Positions 57,122 through 64,000 of a DNA stretch of 64,000 bases are shown in pieces (the first letter of the stretch is position 1; each line of letters starts with the position of its first letter). The translations under genes and the position numbers were made by a program. The stretch spans positions 653,350 through 717,349 of the forward strand of contig NZ_CANKYS010000001.1 in assembly GCF_947488025.1 (NCBI RefSeq), in the 5' to 3' direction. The stretch comes from an uncultured Nocardioides sp. (GTDB taxonomy: Bacteria; Actinomycetota; Actinomycetes; Propionibacteriales; Nocardioidaceae). The notes under the pieces are model-generated. The model was not told the origin of the DNA and did no database searches. It saw only the letters and a list, made by a program, of their open reading frames with translations.

Positions 57122-57757
57122 TCAGAGGTCCTGGCCGGGCTCGCGACGCTCGAAGGCCTGGCCCTCCGGCAGGAGGTTGGCCATGTGCGTGGCGACCATG
57201 TCGAGGCCGATGTCGCTGTAGACGCGGTCATGGATCGCCAGCGATCGCGGTGCGGCGACCTCGCGCACGAAGTCGATCGCCTCGCTGACCTTGAGCCAGG
57301 GTGCGCTCACCGGCGCGAGCAGGACGTCGACCGCGCGGCCGGGCGCCGTCAGCGCGTCACCGGGGTGGTAGACGCTCGCTCCTGCGGACTCCAGGACGTA
57401 GCCGGAGTTGTCGAAGCGGTCGTAGTCGGGATGGATGACCGCGTGCTTCTCGCCGACGACCTCGACCGCCGTGCCGGCGACCTCGAGCCGGTCGCCGGGG
57501 CGCACGACGGTCACGCGAGCCGCGACCTCGGGCGCCTGCTCGCGGAGCAGCCGCTCGACGGCGGCGATCGTCCAGATCGGCACGTCGCTGCCGAGGAGGT
57601 GGTCGGGATGCACGTGGTCGGCGTGCTCGTGGGTGATCAGCACGGCGTCCGCGCCCTCGAGCGCCGCGGGGTCGGTGAAGACTCCGGGATCGATGACGAC
57701 GACCCCGCCGTCACCCTGCACCCGGACGCACGCGTGGCCGAACTTGGTGATCCGCAT
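57122..57757 (-). CDS. MBL-fold metal-dependent hydrolase
   Basis: A 211-aa metallo-beta-lactamase-fold protein of the UlaG/L-ascorbate-6-P-lactonase-like class. THEHADHVH (about 40-48) is the HxHxDH metal motif, and YHPGDAL and a final His (LAIHDRVYSDIG) complete the site. The substrate is unknown. The start is ATG at 57757 (MRITKFGHACVRV) or ATG at 57769. Convergent with menF, 14 nt apart. Confidence 0.85.
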   Translation of the reverse strand: MRITKFGHACVRVQGDGGVVVIDPGVFTDPAALEGADAVLITHEHADHVHPDHLLGSDVPIWTIAAVERLLREQAPEVAARVTVVRPGDRLEVAGTAVEVVGEKHAVIHPDYDRFDNSGYVLESAGASVYHPGDALTAPGRAVDVLLAPVSAPWLKVSEAIDFVREVAAPRSLAIHDRVYSDIGLDMVATHMANLLPEGQAFERREPGQDL

Positions 57758-57893
57758 GGTCCCCACCATAGGCGCGCGCCGCGATCGGGAAATCGCCGAA
57801 CGGGTGGGGCGGAAGGTTAGGGTGGGGCAGCCTCCGACGGGTGGAGTGCCCTGGGGGAAACACCAATCGCACCCGAGACGAAGAGAGTCCTTT

Positions 57894-59105
57894 ATGTCTG
57901 CACGCCGCGTGCTCGCAGGCAGCGCCGCCGCGCTGCTCCTGCCCGCGTCCCTGCTCCTGACGGTCGAGACCGGCTCGGCCACCGACTCCGCGGCAAGCGC
58001 CGCGTCGACGTCGGTGACCTCGTCGGTGGCCAGGAAGGCCGGCCAGAAGATCTCCGTGGAGGTTCTCCCGCAGATCGTCCAGCAGGGCAAGCGCACCGCC
58101 AGCGCGAGCTCGGCCAAGGCCGCCGTCACCGCGACCATCAAGCCGGTCAAGGTCGGCCGCAAGGTCGTCCTCGAGCGGCTCAGCGGCTCGTCGTGGAAGA
58201 AGGTCGGCACCGCCAAGCAGGAGCGCTCCGGCGACGCCAACTTCCGTGCCGCGGTCTCCAGCAACGGCGCCGCTGTCACCTACCGCGTGACCGCGCAGAA
58301 GTTCAAGGGCCTCAAGAAGGTCTCCAGCTCGGCCGCCGACACCGCGCAGTGGCTGACCCCGACCTTCAGCGACGAGTTCTCCGGCGGCTCCCTGAGCCCC
58401 GTGTGGAGCATGCGCGGCCAGGACTACGAGGCCCAGAGCAAGCGCAAGTGCTCCAAGGGTGACCCGAAGGCCGTCAAGGTCGGCGGCGGCGCCCTGCGCC
58501 TGAGCGTCATCAAGGACAAGTCGGCCAAGGGCAAGTGCAAGGCCACCTCGCGCAAGCTCAAGAAGAAGATCTCCTACCGCCTCAACGGCCACGTCGGCAC
58601 CGAGGGCGCGTTCAGCTTCAAGTACGGCGTCGCCGCCGCGCGCGTGAAGATGAACAAGTCGCAGGGCCAGCACGCCAGCTTCTGGTCGCAGCCCGTCGGC
58701 GGCAACGGCCCCGGCAGCGACGGCCACGAGATCGACATCATCGAGTACTTCGGTGACAAGCACCCGCAGGGTGGCCTCACCAGCTTCATCCACTGGTACA
58801 AGGGCAAGCGCCTGATCAAGACCGGCTCGTGGATCAAGGACTCGAAGTCGTTCCTGAAGAACAAGCGCGACGGCTGGTCGAAGAACTACCACGTGTTCTC
58901 GGTCCAGTGGACGCCGAAGACGCTCATCTTCCGCATCGACGGCAAGGAGACGTGGCGCACGTCGAAGCGCGTGTCCAAGGCCCAGCAGTACCTCATCCTC
59001 AGCCTCCTCGCCTCCGACTACGAGGCCCTGGAGATGAACGACAAGAAGCTGCCGCAGAACATGTACGTCGACTGGGTCCGCGTGTGGGAGACCCCGCAGG
59101 CCTGA
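57894..59105 (+). CDS. Secreted glycoside hydrolase family 16 protein
   Basis: 403 aa: signal peptide (LAGSAAALLLPASLLLTVE), a Lys-rich beta-sandwich (about 45-145, VGRKVVLERLSGSSWKKVG) and a GH16 concanavalin-like domain (about 155-403). The catalytic E-x-D-x-x-E is in HEIDIIEYFG. GH16 enzymes cleave beta-1,3(4)-glucans, galactans or agar; specificity cannot be read here. Late conserved strands are YHVFSVQWTPKTLIFRIDGK. Start ATG at 57894 with AGAGAG upstream. A strong terminator follows, lying partly within convergent menD. Confidence 0.9.
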   Translation: MSARRVLAGSAAALLLPASLLLTVETGSATDSAASAASTSVTSSVARKAGQKISVEVLPQIVQQGKRTASASSAKAAVTATIKPVKVGRKVVLERLSGSSWKKVGTAKQERSGDANFRAAVSSNGAAVTYRVTAQKFKGLKKVSSSAADTAQWLTPTFSDEFSGGSLSPVWSMRGQDYEAQSKRKCSKGDPKAVKVGGGALRLSVIKDKSAKGKCKATSRKLKKKISYRLNGHVGTEGAFSFKYGVAAARVKMNKSQGQHASFWSQPVGGNGPGSDGHEIDIIEYFGDKHPQGGLTSFIHWYKGKRLIKTGSWIKDSKSFLKNKRDGWSKNYHVFSVQWTPKTLIFRIDGKETWRTSKRVSKAQQYLILSLLASDYEALEMNDKKLPQNMYVDWVRVWETPQA

Positions 59106-59131
59106 GCCTCTGACGCACCGCAGCACCACGG

Positions 59132-59185
59132 TCCGCGCGCTGGTCCACTCCCTGACTCAGGGAAGGGCCAGCGCGCGGATCTTTT
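59132..59185 (+). terminator. Terminator of the GH16 gene, overlapping menD 3' end
   Basis: A 12-bp perfect stem TCCGCGCGCTGG / CCAGCGCGCGGA (59132-59143 and 59168-59179) encloses a second hairpin TCCCTGA-C-TCAGGGA (59149-59163), followed by TCTTTT. The right arm and U tract lie inside the last codons of menD on the opposite strand. Confidence 0.82.
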
Positions 59186-60761
59186 CGTCCAGCTCGCGGC
59201 GGTTGTCCCGGCGCACCCGCGCCTCGACGACCTCGATGCCGCCGTTGGGCATCGCGAGCGCCTGCTCGAGCTCGGGCAGGCTGCCGACCTGCAGGTGCGG
59301 CACCCGCGCAGCAGCGCAGAGGCTCGTCAGGTCGGCCCCGTGCGGGGTGCCGAAGAGGGTGTCGAAGCGGTCGGCGTGCTCGGGCGCTCCCTGCTCGAGG
59401 GTCGCGAAGATCGACCCGCCGTCGTCGTTGACCACGACGATCGTCAGGTCCGGCCGCTCCTCGCGCGGGCCGAGGAGGAGACCCGTCGTGTCGTGCAGGA
59501 ACGTCACGTCGCCCATCAGCGCCAGCGCGCGTGAGGACCGCGGTCGGCCGAGCGCTGCGCCGACCGCCGAGCTGACGGTCCCGTCGATGCCGGCCAGGCC
59601 GCGGTTGGCGATGACCTTGCGGCGGCCACCGACCTCGTAGCGGGCGACCATCAGGTCGAGGTCCCGGATCGGGTTCGAGGCACCCACGAACAGCAGGCCA
59701 CCCGGCGGCAGCGCGCGGCTGACGGCCCCGGCCACCTCGTACGGCGTGAGGTCGGGCTCCTCGGCGAGGAGGCGGTCGAGCTGCTGCGACACCGACCGGT
59801 CGGCCTGCTGCCAGGCGTCGGCCCACGACGTGTCGGTCGCGTCCTCGACCAGCAGGTGGTCCGCCTCGTGGTCGACCGGGAAGGGGCGGCGCGTCCACAT
59901 GCCGCGGTGCCGCGCCGAGACGACCTCGACGTCGGCCCGCCCGAGCAGGCGCGAGACCGGGCGCGACAGGGTCGGGTGGCCCAGCACCAGGACCCGCTCG
60001 ACCTGCTCCCCGAGCTCGCCGTCCAGCAGGAGCCGGTAGGTGCGGATCGCGCTGGCACCGGTGCGGCAGCCGCTCGACGGCTCCGCGAGCAGCGGCCAGG
60101 CAGCCCTCTGCGCGATGACGCGGGCGATGGGCCCGGCATCGTCGCCGGCGACCACCACGGTGCGGGGGCCTGCTTCGACCATCAGGCTGGTCTGCACCGG
60201 GCCGGGGTCGTCGTCGACCCACTCGGGGGCACTGTCGGCAGGCGTCCATGCGTCGTCGGGGAGCAGCGGGTCGTCGAGCTGGACGTTGAGGTGGACCGGC
60301 CGGCGGTGGCGGTGCTGCCGCAGGAAGCCGAGGAGCTCCTCGAGGTCGGCTGCCGCCACGTCGAGGGTCGCCGCGAACGCACCGAAGATGCGGGCCTGGT
60401 CGGTGGTCTGGTTGGCGCCGGTGCCGCGCAGGCGGGCCGGGCGATCAGCGGTGACGACCACCAGCGGGACCCCGGCGTGGGCCGCCTCCATCACGGCGGG
60501 CAGCAGGTGGGCGACGGCCGTCCCGGAGGTGCACACGACGGCGGCCGGGTCGCCTCCGACCTTGGCCAGGCCCAGGGCGAGGAAGCCGGCCGTGCGCTCG
60601 TCGATCCGGGTGTGCAGGCGCAGGCCACCGGCCTGGGCGGCGTCGTGCAGCGCGAAGGACAGCGGTGCGTTGCGCGAACCGGGAGCCAGGACCACCTCAC
60701 CGACGCGTGCACCGCGCAGCGCCGTCACGACCGTGCGAGCCAGCTGCGTCGAGGCGTTCAC
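59157..60761 (-). CDS. menD: 2-succinyl-5-enolpyruvyl-6-hydroxy-3-cyclohexene-1-carboxylate synthase
   Basis: A 534-aa ThDP enzyme joining isochorismate and 2-oxoglutarate. The N-terminal PGSRNAPLSFAL and RIDERTAGFLALGLAKVGG, the central LVVVTADRPARLRGTGANQT and the ThDP motif (GDVTFLHDTTGLL to NDDGGSIF) are typical. GTG start at 60761 overlaps menC by 4 nt. Order on the strand is menE-menC-menD, all coupled. Confidence 0.95.
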   Translation of the reverse strand: MNASTQLARTVVTALRGARVGEVVLAPGSRNAPLSFALHDAAQAGGLRLHTRIDERTAGFLALGLAKVGGDPAAVVCTSGTAVAHLLPAVMEAAHAGVPLVVVTADRPARLRGTGANQTTDQARIFGAFAATLDVAAADLEELLGFLRQHRHRRPVHLNVQLDDPLLPDDAWTPADSAPEWVDDDPGPVQTSLMVEAGPRTVVVAGDDAGPIARVIAQRAAWPLLAEPSSGCRTGASAIRTYRLLLDGELGEQVERVLVLGHPTLSRPVSRLLGRADVEVVSARHRGMWTRRPFPVDHEADHLLVEDATDTSWADAWQQADRSVSQQLDRLLAEEPDLTPYEVAGAVSRALPPGGLLFVGASNPIRDLDLMVARYEVGGRRKVIANRGLAGIDGTVSSAVGAALGRPRSSRALALMGDVTFLHDTTGLLLGPREERPDLTIVVVNDDGGSIFATLEQGAPEHADRFDTLFGTPHGADLTSLCAAARVPHLQVGSLPELEQALAMPNGGIEVVEARVRRDNRRELDEKIRALALP

Positions 60762-61711
60762 GAGGACCGATCCTGCCCTACGTCACTGAGCCGGGCGCGC
60801 CAGTGGGCCACCCGGTCGTCGGCGGCCGCGAGCCGGGCGAGGGCGTCCTCGTCGACCACCGGCCGCCCCACCCGCAGCATCCCGTCGACCGGCAGGAGCG
60901 GGTCGGCCGCGACGTCGTCGGTGAGCATCTGGACCGTGGCCAGCCCGCAGGCGTGGTGCAGCTCCGGCAGGGCCGCCGCGAGGGCGACGCCGGCCGCGAT
61001 GCCGACGCTCGACTCGATGGCGCTGGAGACCACGACCGGCATCCCGATGTCCTCGGCGATCCGCAGGCATGCCCGGACACCGCCGAGCGGCTGGACCTTG
61101 AGCACCGCGATGTCAGCTGCCTCGAGGTCGCGCACGCGGTAGGGGTCCTCGGCCCGGCGGATCGACTCGTCGGCGGCGATCGGCACGGCCACGCGACGGC
61201 GGACGACGGCCAGGTCCTCGACGGCCGCCACCGGCTGCTCGACGTACTCCAGACCGCCGGCGGCGCGGTCGATCGCCGCGATCGCGCGGACCGCCTCGTC
61301 GACGTCCCACGCACCGTTGGCGTCCACGCGCACCAGGCCGTCGGGCCCGAGGGCGTCGCGCACCGCCTCGACGCGCGCCACGTCGTCGGCCAGCGTCTGG
61401 CCCCGCTCGGCGACCTTGACCTTGGCCGTCCGGCAGCCGCCGGCCCTGACGATGGCGTGTGCCCGCTCGGGGTCGGTGGCCGGGACGGTGACGTTGACGG
61501 GTACGACGTCGCGCAGCGGCTCCGGCCAGCCCACGTCGGCCGCCTCGTGCGCGCAGGCGAGCCACGGGCGCGCGGTCGCGTCGTCGTACTCGAGGAACGG
61601 CGACCACTCCCCCCACCCGGCGTCGCCGCGCAGGAGCACCCCCTCGCGCTCGGTGATGCCGCGGAACCTCGTGCGCAGCGGGATGGAGAAGACGTGCAGG
61701 TCGGCCGTCAC
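60758..61711 (-). CDS. menC: o-Succinylbenzoate synthase
   Basis: A 317-aa enolase-superfamily dehydratase forming o-succinylbenzoate from SHCHC. Key residues are Lys in AKVKVAE, metal ligands in RVDANGAW (Asp), YVEQPV (Glu) and AADES (Asp), and Lys in VLKVQPLGG. Some family members also racemise N-acyl amino acids, but the men context is decisive. GTG start at 61711 overlaps menE by 4 nt. Confidence 0.94.
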   Translation of the reverse strand: MTADLHVFSIPLRTRFRGITEREGVLLRGDAGWGEWSPFLEYDDATARPWLACAHEAADVGWPEPLRDVVPVNVTVPATDPERAHAIVRAGGCRTAKVKVAERGQTLADDVARVEAVRDALGPDGLVRVDANGAWDVDEAVRAIAAIDRAAGGLEYVEQPVAAVEDLAVVRRRVAVPIAADESIRRAEDPYRVRDLEAADIAVLKVQPLGGVRACLRIAEDIGMPVVVSSAIESSVGIAAGVALAAALPELHHACGLATVQMLTDDVAADPLLPVDGMLRVGRPVVDEDALARLAAADDRVAHWRARLSDVGQDRSS

Positions 61712-62727
61712 AGCGCGGCCCGGATGGCCTGCCGGTCGACCTTGCCGTTGGGCAGCAGCGGCAGGCTGTCGACCCACCGGAACTCGCGCGGCGCCCACGA
61801 CCGGGGGTGCTCGAGGCTGACCCAGTCACGCAGCTCGCCCTCGCGGACGTTGCCGACCACGACGGCGACGACCCGCTGGCCCCACTCGGGGTCGGGGACG
61901 CCGAGGACCTCGGCGTCCTGGACGAGCAGGTGCTGGCGCAGGCGCTGGGCGACGGCGGTCACCGGGATCTTCACGCCGCCGCTGACGACGACGTCGTCGA
62001 TGCGCCCGATGACCTGCAGGCGCCCGTCCTCGTCGAGGCGTCCGGCGTCGGAGGTGAGGAACCAGCCGTCGACGACGGACTCGGCGGTCAGCGCGGGGTC
62101 GTCGGCGTAGTGGCTGAACAGGGTGGGTCCGGCGATCCGGATGCGCCCCTCGGCGCCGATCGTCACGCCGACGCCGTCGAGGGGCAGGCCGTCGTAGACG
62201 CACCCGCCGGAGGTCTCGGAGGAGCCGTAGGTCGCGACGACGCGGACGCCGAGCTCCTCGGCTCGCCGGCGCACCTCCGGGTCCAGCCCGCCGCCGCCGA
62301 CCAGGACGGCGTGGCAGCGCGCGAGGGCGGCGACCTGCTCGGGATTGCCCACGATGCGGTGCAGCTGGGTGGGCACGAGCGAGGCGAACGTCGGGGTGTC
62401 GGCGTGGTCCGCGGCCATCGCACGCCCGACGTCGAGGCCGTCGACGACGACGGGCTCGTGCCCGGCGACCAGGGAGCGCACGATGACCTGCACCCCCGCG
62501 ACGTACGACGACGGGAGGGCGAGGAGCCACCGGCCGGACCCGCCGAGCCGGCGCGCGGACGCCTCGACGCTGGCGAGCACGGCGCGGCGCGGGATGACGA
62601 CGCCCTTGGGCCTGCCCGTGGAGCCGGAGGTCTCGATCAGGAGCGGCGGAGCGGCATCGGCCTCCAGCCACCGCGACAGCTGCCGGATGGCGACGGAGGG
62701 TTCGTCCGAGGGGCGCAGGAAGCTCAC
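61708..62727 (-). CDS. menE: o-Succinylbenzoate-CoA ligase
   Basis: A compact 339-aa ANL enzyme that adenylates o-succinylbenzoate and transfers it to CoA. ETSGSTGRPKGVVIPRRA is the P-loop, TYGSSETSGG the A5 motif, and LPNGKVDRQAI holds the catalytic C-terminal lysine. It begins near the P-loop, shorter than B. subtilis MenE, as in other actinobacteria. GTG at 62727 (MSFLRPSDEPSV) is preferred. Unlike the 53-55 kb ANL-like proteins it keeps every catalytic motif. Confidence 0.92.
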   Translation of the reverse strand: MSFLRPSDEPSVAIRQLSRWLEADAAPPLLIETSGSTGRPKGVVIPRRAVLASVEASARRLGGSGRWLLALPSSYVAGVQVIVRSLVAGHEPVVVDGLDVGRAMAADHADTPTFASLVPTQLHRIVGNPEQVAALARCHAVLVGGGGLDPEVRRRAEELGVRVVATYGSSETSGGCVYDGLPLDGVGVTIGAEGRIRIAGPTLFSHYADDPALTAESVVDGWFLTSDAGRLDEDGRLQVIGRIDDVVVSGGVKIPVTAVAQRLRQHLLVQDAEVLGVPDPEWGQRVVAVVVGNVREGELRDWVSLEHPRSWAPREFRWVDSLPLLPNGKVDRQAIRAAL

Positions 62728-62798
62728 CCGACGAACGCTAGTGGCTCTGCCCCGGCTCGCGGGCTCCGCTCCGCGGCGCACGTCGTAGTGTCGCGACC

Positions 62799-63086
62799 AT
62801 GACCGCGTACTGGATCACCACCTACAAGGCCGTCCACGACCCCGACAAGGTGGCGGCCTACGCCACCCTCGCCGGGCCCGCGCTGACCGCGGCGGGCGGG
62901 CGGTTCCTGGCGCGGGGCGTGCCGGAGGTGACCTTCGAGAAGGGCGAGGCCACCCGCACGATCGTGATCGAGTTCCCGTCGGTCGAGGCGGCGGTCGCCG
63001 CGCACGACACCGAGGCCTACCAGGAGGCGCTCCGCGCCCTCGACGGCGGCGCGGACCGCGACATGCGCGTGGTGCCGGGCGCGTAG
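62799..63086 (+). CDS. DUF1330 family protein
   Basis: A 95-aa dimeric alpha+beta-barrel-like protein. MTAYWITTYKAVHDPDKVAAYA and ATRTIVIEFPSVEAAVAAHDT (in part) are typical of DUF1330. The function is unknown. ATG at 62799; divergent from menE with a 71-nt gap. Confidence 0.85.
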   Translation: MTAYWITTYKAVHDPDKVAAYATLAGPALTAAGGRFLARGVPEVTFEKGEATRTIVIEFPSVEAAVAAHDTEAYQEALRALDGGADRDMRVVPGA

Positions 63087-63138
63087 CCGCCGCCGAGCGC
63101 CGCTTCGATCCCCGTCGGGGGCGTGGCATCGTGGAGGG

Positions 63139-63303
63139 ATGGACGCCTTCCGGCTCGTCATGACCGTCGTCGTGATGGTGGGGGTCGTCGTCGCCATCCT
63201 GCTCTTCGAACGACGCCGGGCGGAGCGCATCAGGCGTGACACCGCGCGGATGGCGCAGGGCCACCCCGATCCCGAGGTGGAGGACGACGGCCGTACGCCG
63301 TAG
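63139..63303 (+). CDS. Small membrane protein, 54 aa
   Basis: One N-terminal transmembrane helix (LVMTVVVMVGVVVAILLF) followed by a basic then acidic tail (RRRAERIRRD...EVEDDGRTP). ATG at 63139 is preceded by GGAGGG. 52 nt after the DUF1330 gene on the same strand. No family recognised; the RBS and hydrophobic profile support a real gene. Confidence 0.6.
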   Translation: MDAFRLVMTVVVMVGVVVAILLFERRRAERIRRDTARMAQGHPDPEVEDDGRTP

Positions 63304-63315
63304 CCGCGGGTCGCC

Positions 63316-63792
63316 TCAGGTGGCGACGGCCTCGCGGACCCGGTCGAGCATCGCCTGCTCGCCGGCGCTGACCTGCTCGGCGTGGAAGCCCATGAAGCCG
63401 CCCTCCTTGGCGGCCTCGGCCGCCGCCTGGGCACTCGCGAGCAACCACGCGCCGTACGCCGTCGCCTCCTCGGCCGTCGCGGTGCCGGCCACGACCGCCA
63501 CCACCTCGCGCAGCTCGGCGACCACCTCGTCCCCGACGGCCGGCCCCGTGGGCTTGTACCCCTTCAGCGGGTGACGGCGCTCCTGCACCATGCCCTGGAC
63601 GTCGAGCGCCACGTCGGACAGGAGCTCCTCGCGGCTCGGCGGGCTGGTGGCCGACCTCATCGAGGCCATCGTCTCCTTCGCGGCCTCGATGGGGCCGCCC
63701 GGATCGGCCAGGGAGATCGCCAGCCCGGCCACGAACGGCGCCCGCACGATCCGGGCCCATTCCTCCTCGGAGAAGTCACTCTTCGTCGTCAC
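63316..63792 (-). CDS. Uncharacterised soluble protein
   Basis: 158 aa, mostly helical: SEEEWARIVRAPFVAGLAIS near the start, then GGPIEAAKETMASM and AAKEGGFMGFHAEQVSAGEQ at the end. I recall similar hypothetical proteins in actinobacteria but no function. GTG at 63792 is chosen because MTTKSDFSEEEW begins the conserved part. Convergent with the 54-aa membrane gene, 12 nt apart. Confidence 0.65.
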   Translation of the reverse strand: MTTKSDFSEEEWARIVRAPFVAGLAISLADPGGPIEAAKETMASMRSATSPPSREELLSDVALDVQGMVQERRHPLKGYKPTGPAVGDEVVAELREVVAVVAGTATAEEATAYGAWLLASAQAAAEAAKEGGFMGFHAEQVSAGEQAMLDRVREAVAT

Positions 63793-63927
63793 GCCATCGT
63801 CCCTTCCGCGCGGTGGCCGCACCCCGTCCGAGCCCGGCACGGTCGCCAGTCTCCGCCGCGCCCGGGACGACGGCATCCCACGCCACGGGGGAGGTCGGAC
63901 TCCGAGCGGACCCTTCGTGGCACCTAG

Positions 63928-64000
63928 GGCGTGTCTCCCAAAGATCGGCGGGGATGGCCGGGATTGTTGACGCATGTCGCGTTCTGCCGTGTTGAACGAC
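63928..64000 (+). mobile_element. Left end of a probable IS5-family insertion sequence, cut by window edge
   Basis: GGCGTGTCTCCCAAAGATCGG resembles (first 20 bases given in part: GGCGTGTCTCCCAAAGATC) the termini of actinobacterial IS5-group elements. It is preceded by CTA, a usual target for that group, and followed 27 nt later by the start of a transposase-like frame. Only 73 bp are visible, so the right end and target duplication cannot be checked. Confidence 0.5.
63974..64000 (+). CDS. Start of a probable IS5-family transposase (9 codons visible)
   Basis: ATG at 63974 opens MSRSAVLND, which matches the usual beginning (MSRSAVL-D) of IS5-family transposases in actinobacteria. The rest is outside the window, so the call rests on these nine residues and the upstream terminus-like sequence. 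Confidence 0.45.

Noticed and set aside
57770..57893. Possible riboswitch upstream of the GH16 gene
   Set aside because: The G-rich leader suggested a c-di-AMP/YdaO-like element, but I could not find its conserved core; it is left as an ordinary 5' leader.

Overview
The window is GC-rich chromosomal DNA with dense, mostly operonic genes. Many neighbours overlap by 4 nt (ATGA/GTGA) and GTG starts are common. It looks like a high-GC actinobacterium of the Nocardioidaceae (Nocardioides-like) type. Supporting signs are a tRNA-Thr, tRNA-Met, rpmG, hadA, hadB, murB block, menaquinone rather than ubiquinone genes, a complete nuoA-N operon, a mycobacterial-type korAB pair and an MptB-type mannosyltransferase. 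The genus is inferred from gene content and order; no 16S gene is present.

Layout. 1-2.2 kb: murB (cut by the left edge), hadB, hadA, rpmG and two tRNAs, all minus. 2.2-6.5 kb: amidase, 3-methyladenine glycosylase, pirin and an Old Yellow Enzyme. 6.5-10.3 kb: a two-gene ABC exporter whose two ATP sites have decayed in a complementary way. 10.3-13.6 kb: GH15 glucosidase and zwf. 13.7-17.1 kb: homogentisate catabolism, with hmgA divergent from an unknown gene plus fahA around an inverted-repeat operator. 17.1-21.4 kb: GT4 glycosyltransferase, MptB-like GT-C, phosphodiesterase and histidine phosphatase. 21.4-25.1 kb: a sugar cassette (AGE-type isomerase, PfkB kinase, MFS transporter) and tRNA-Tyr. 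25.2-26.4 kb: yajQ, whose 3' end is duplicated 727 bp downstream, bounding a small island. 26.6-30.6 kb: a stand-alone B12 photoreceptor-like domain divergent from korAB. 30.7-34.1 kb: a small secreted protein, rarD and an IS256-family element nested in a composite repeat array. 34.1-50.8 kb: polyprenyl diphosphate synthase and nuoN to nuoA (minus), with a near-consensus Rex operator upstream of nuoA. 51-62.7 kb: menG, an L,D-transpeptidase, a roadblock protein with two degenerate acyl-CoA-synthetase-like proteins, menF, a metallo-hydrolase, a secreted GH16 enzyme, then menD, menC and menE. 62.8-64 kb: small uncharacterised genes and what looks like the left end of an IS5-family element.

Functionally the right half is respiratory. 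Complex I (nuo) reduces menaquinone. The window also carries much of menaquinone synthesis: menF, menD, menC, menE, the side-chain polyprenyl synthase and the final methyltransferase. KorAB and zwf feed reducing power, and homogentisate breakdown yields fumarate and acetoacetate.

The least explained pieces are the roadblock/pseudo-ANL operon (52.9-55.7 kb), the unknown protein co-transcribed with fahA, and the free-standing W-x9-EH cobalamin protein. Mobile or repetitive signals are the yajQ att-like duplication, the IS256 copy with a 9-bp target duplication, a 71-bp repeat array, and three candidate copies of a dispersed GGTTTCGAC-type repeat, one of them in frame inside fahA.
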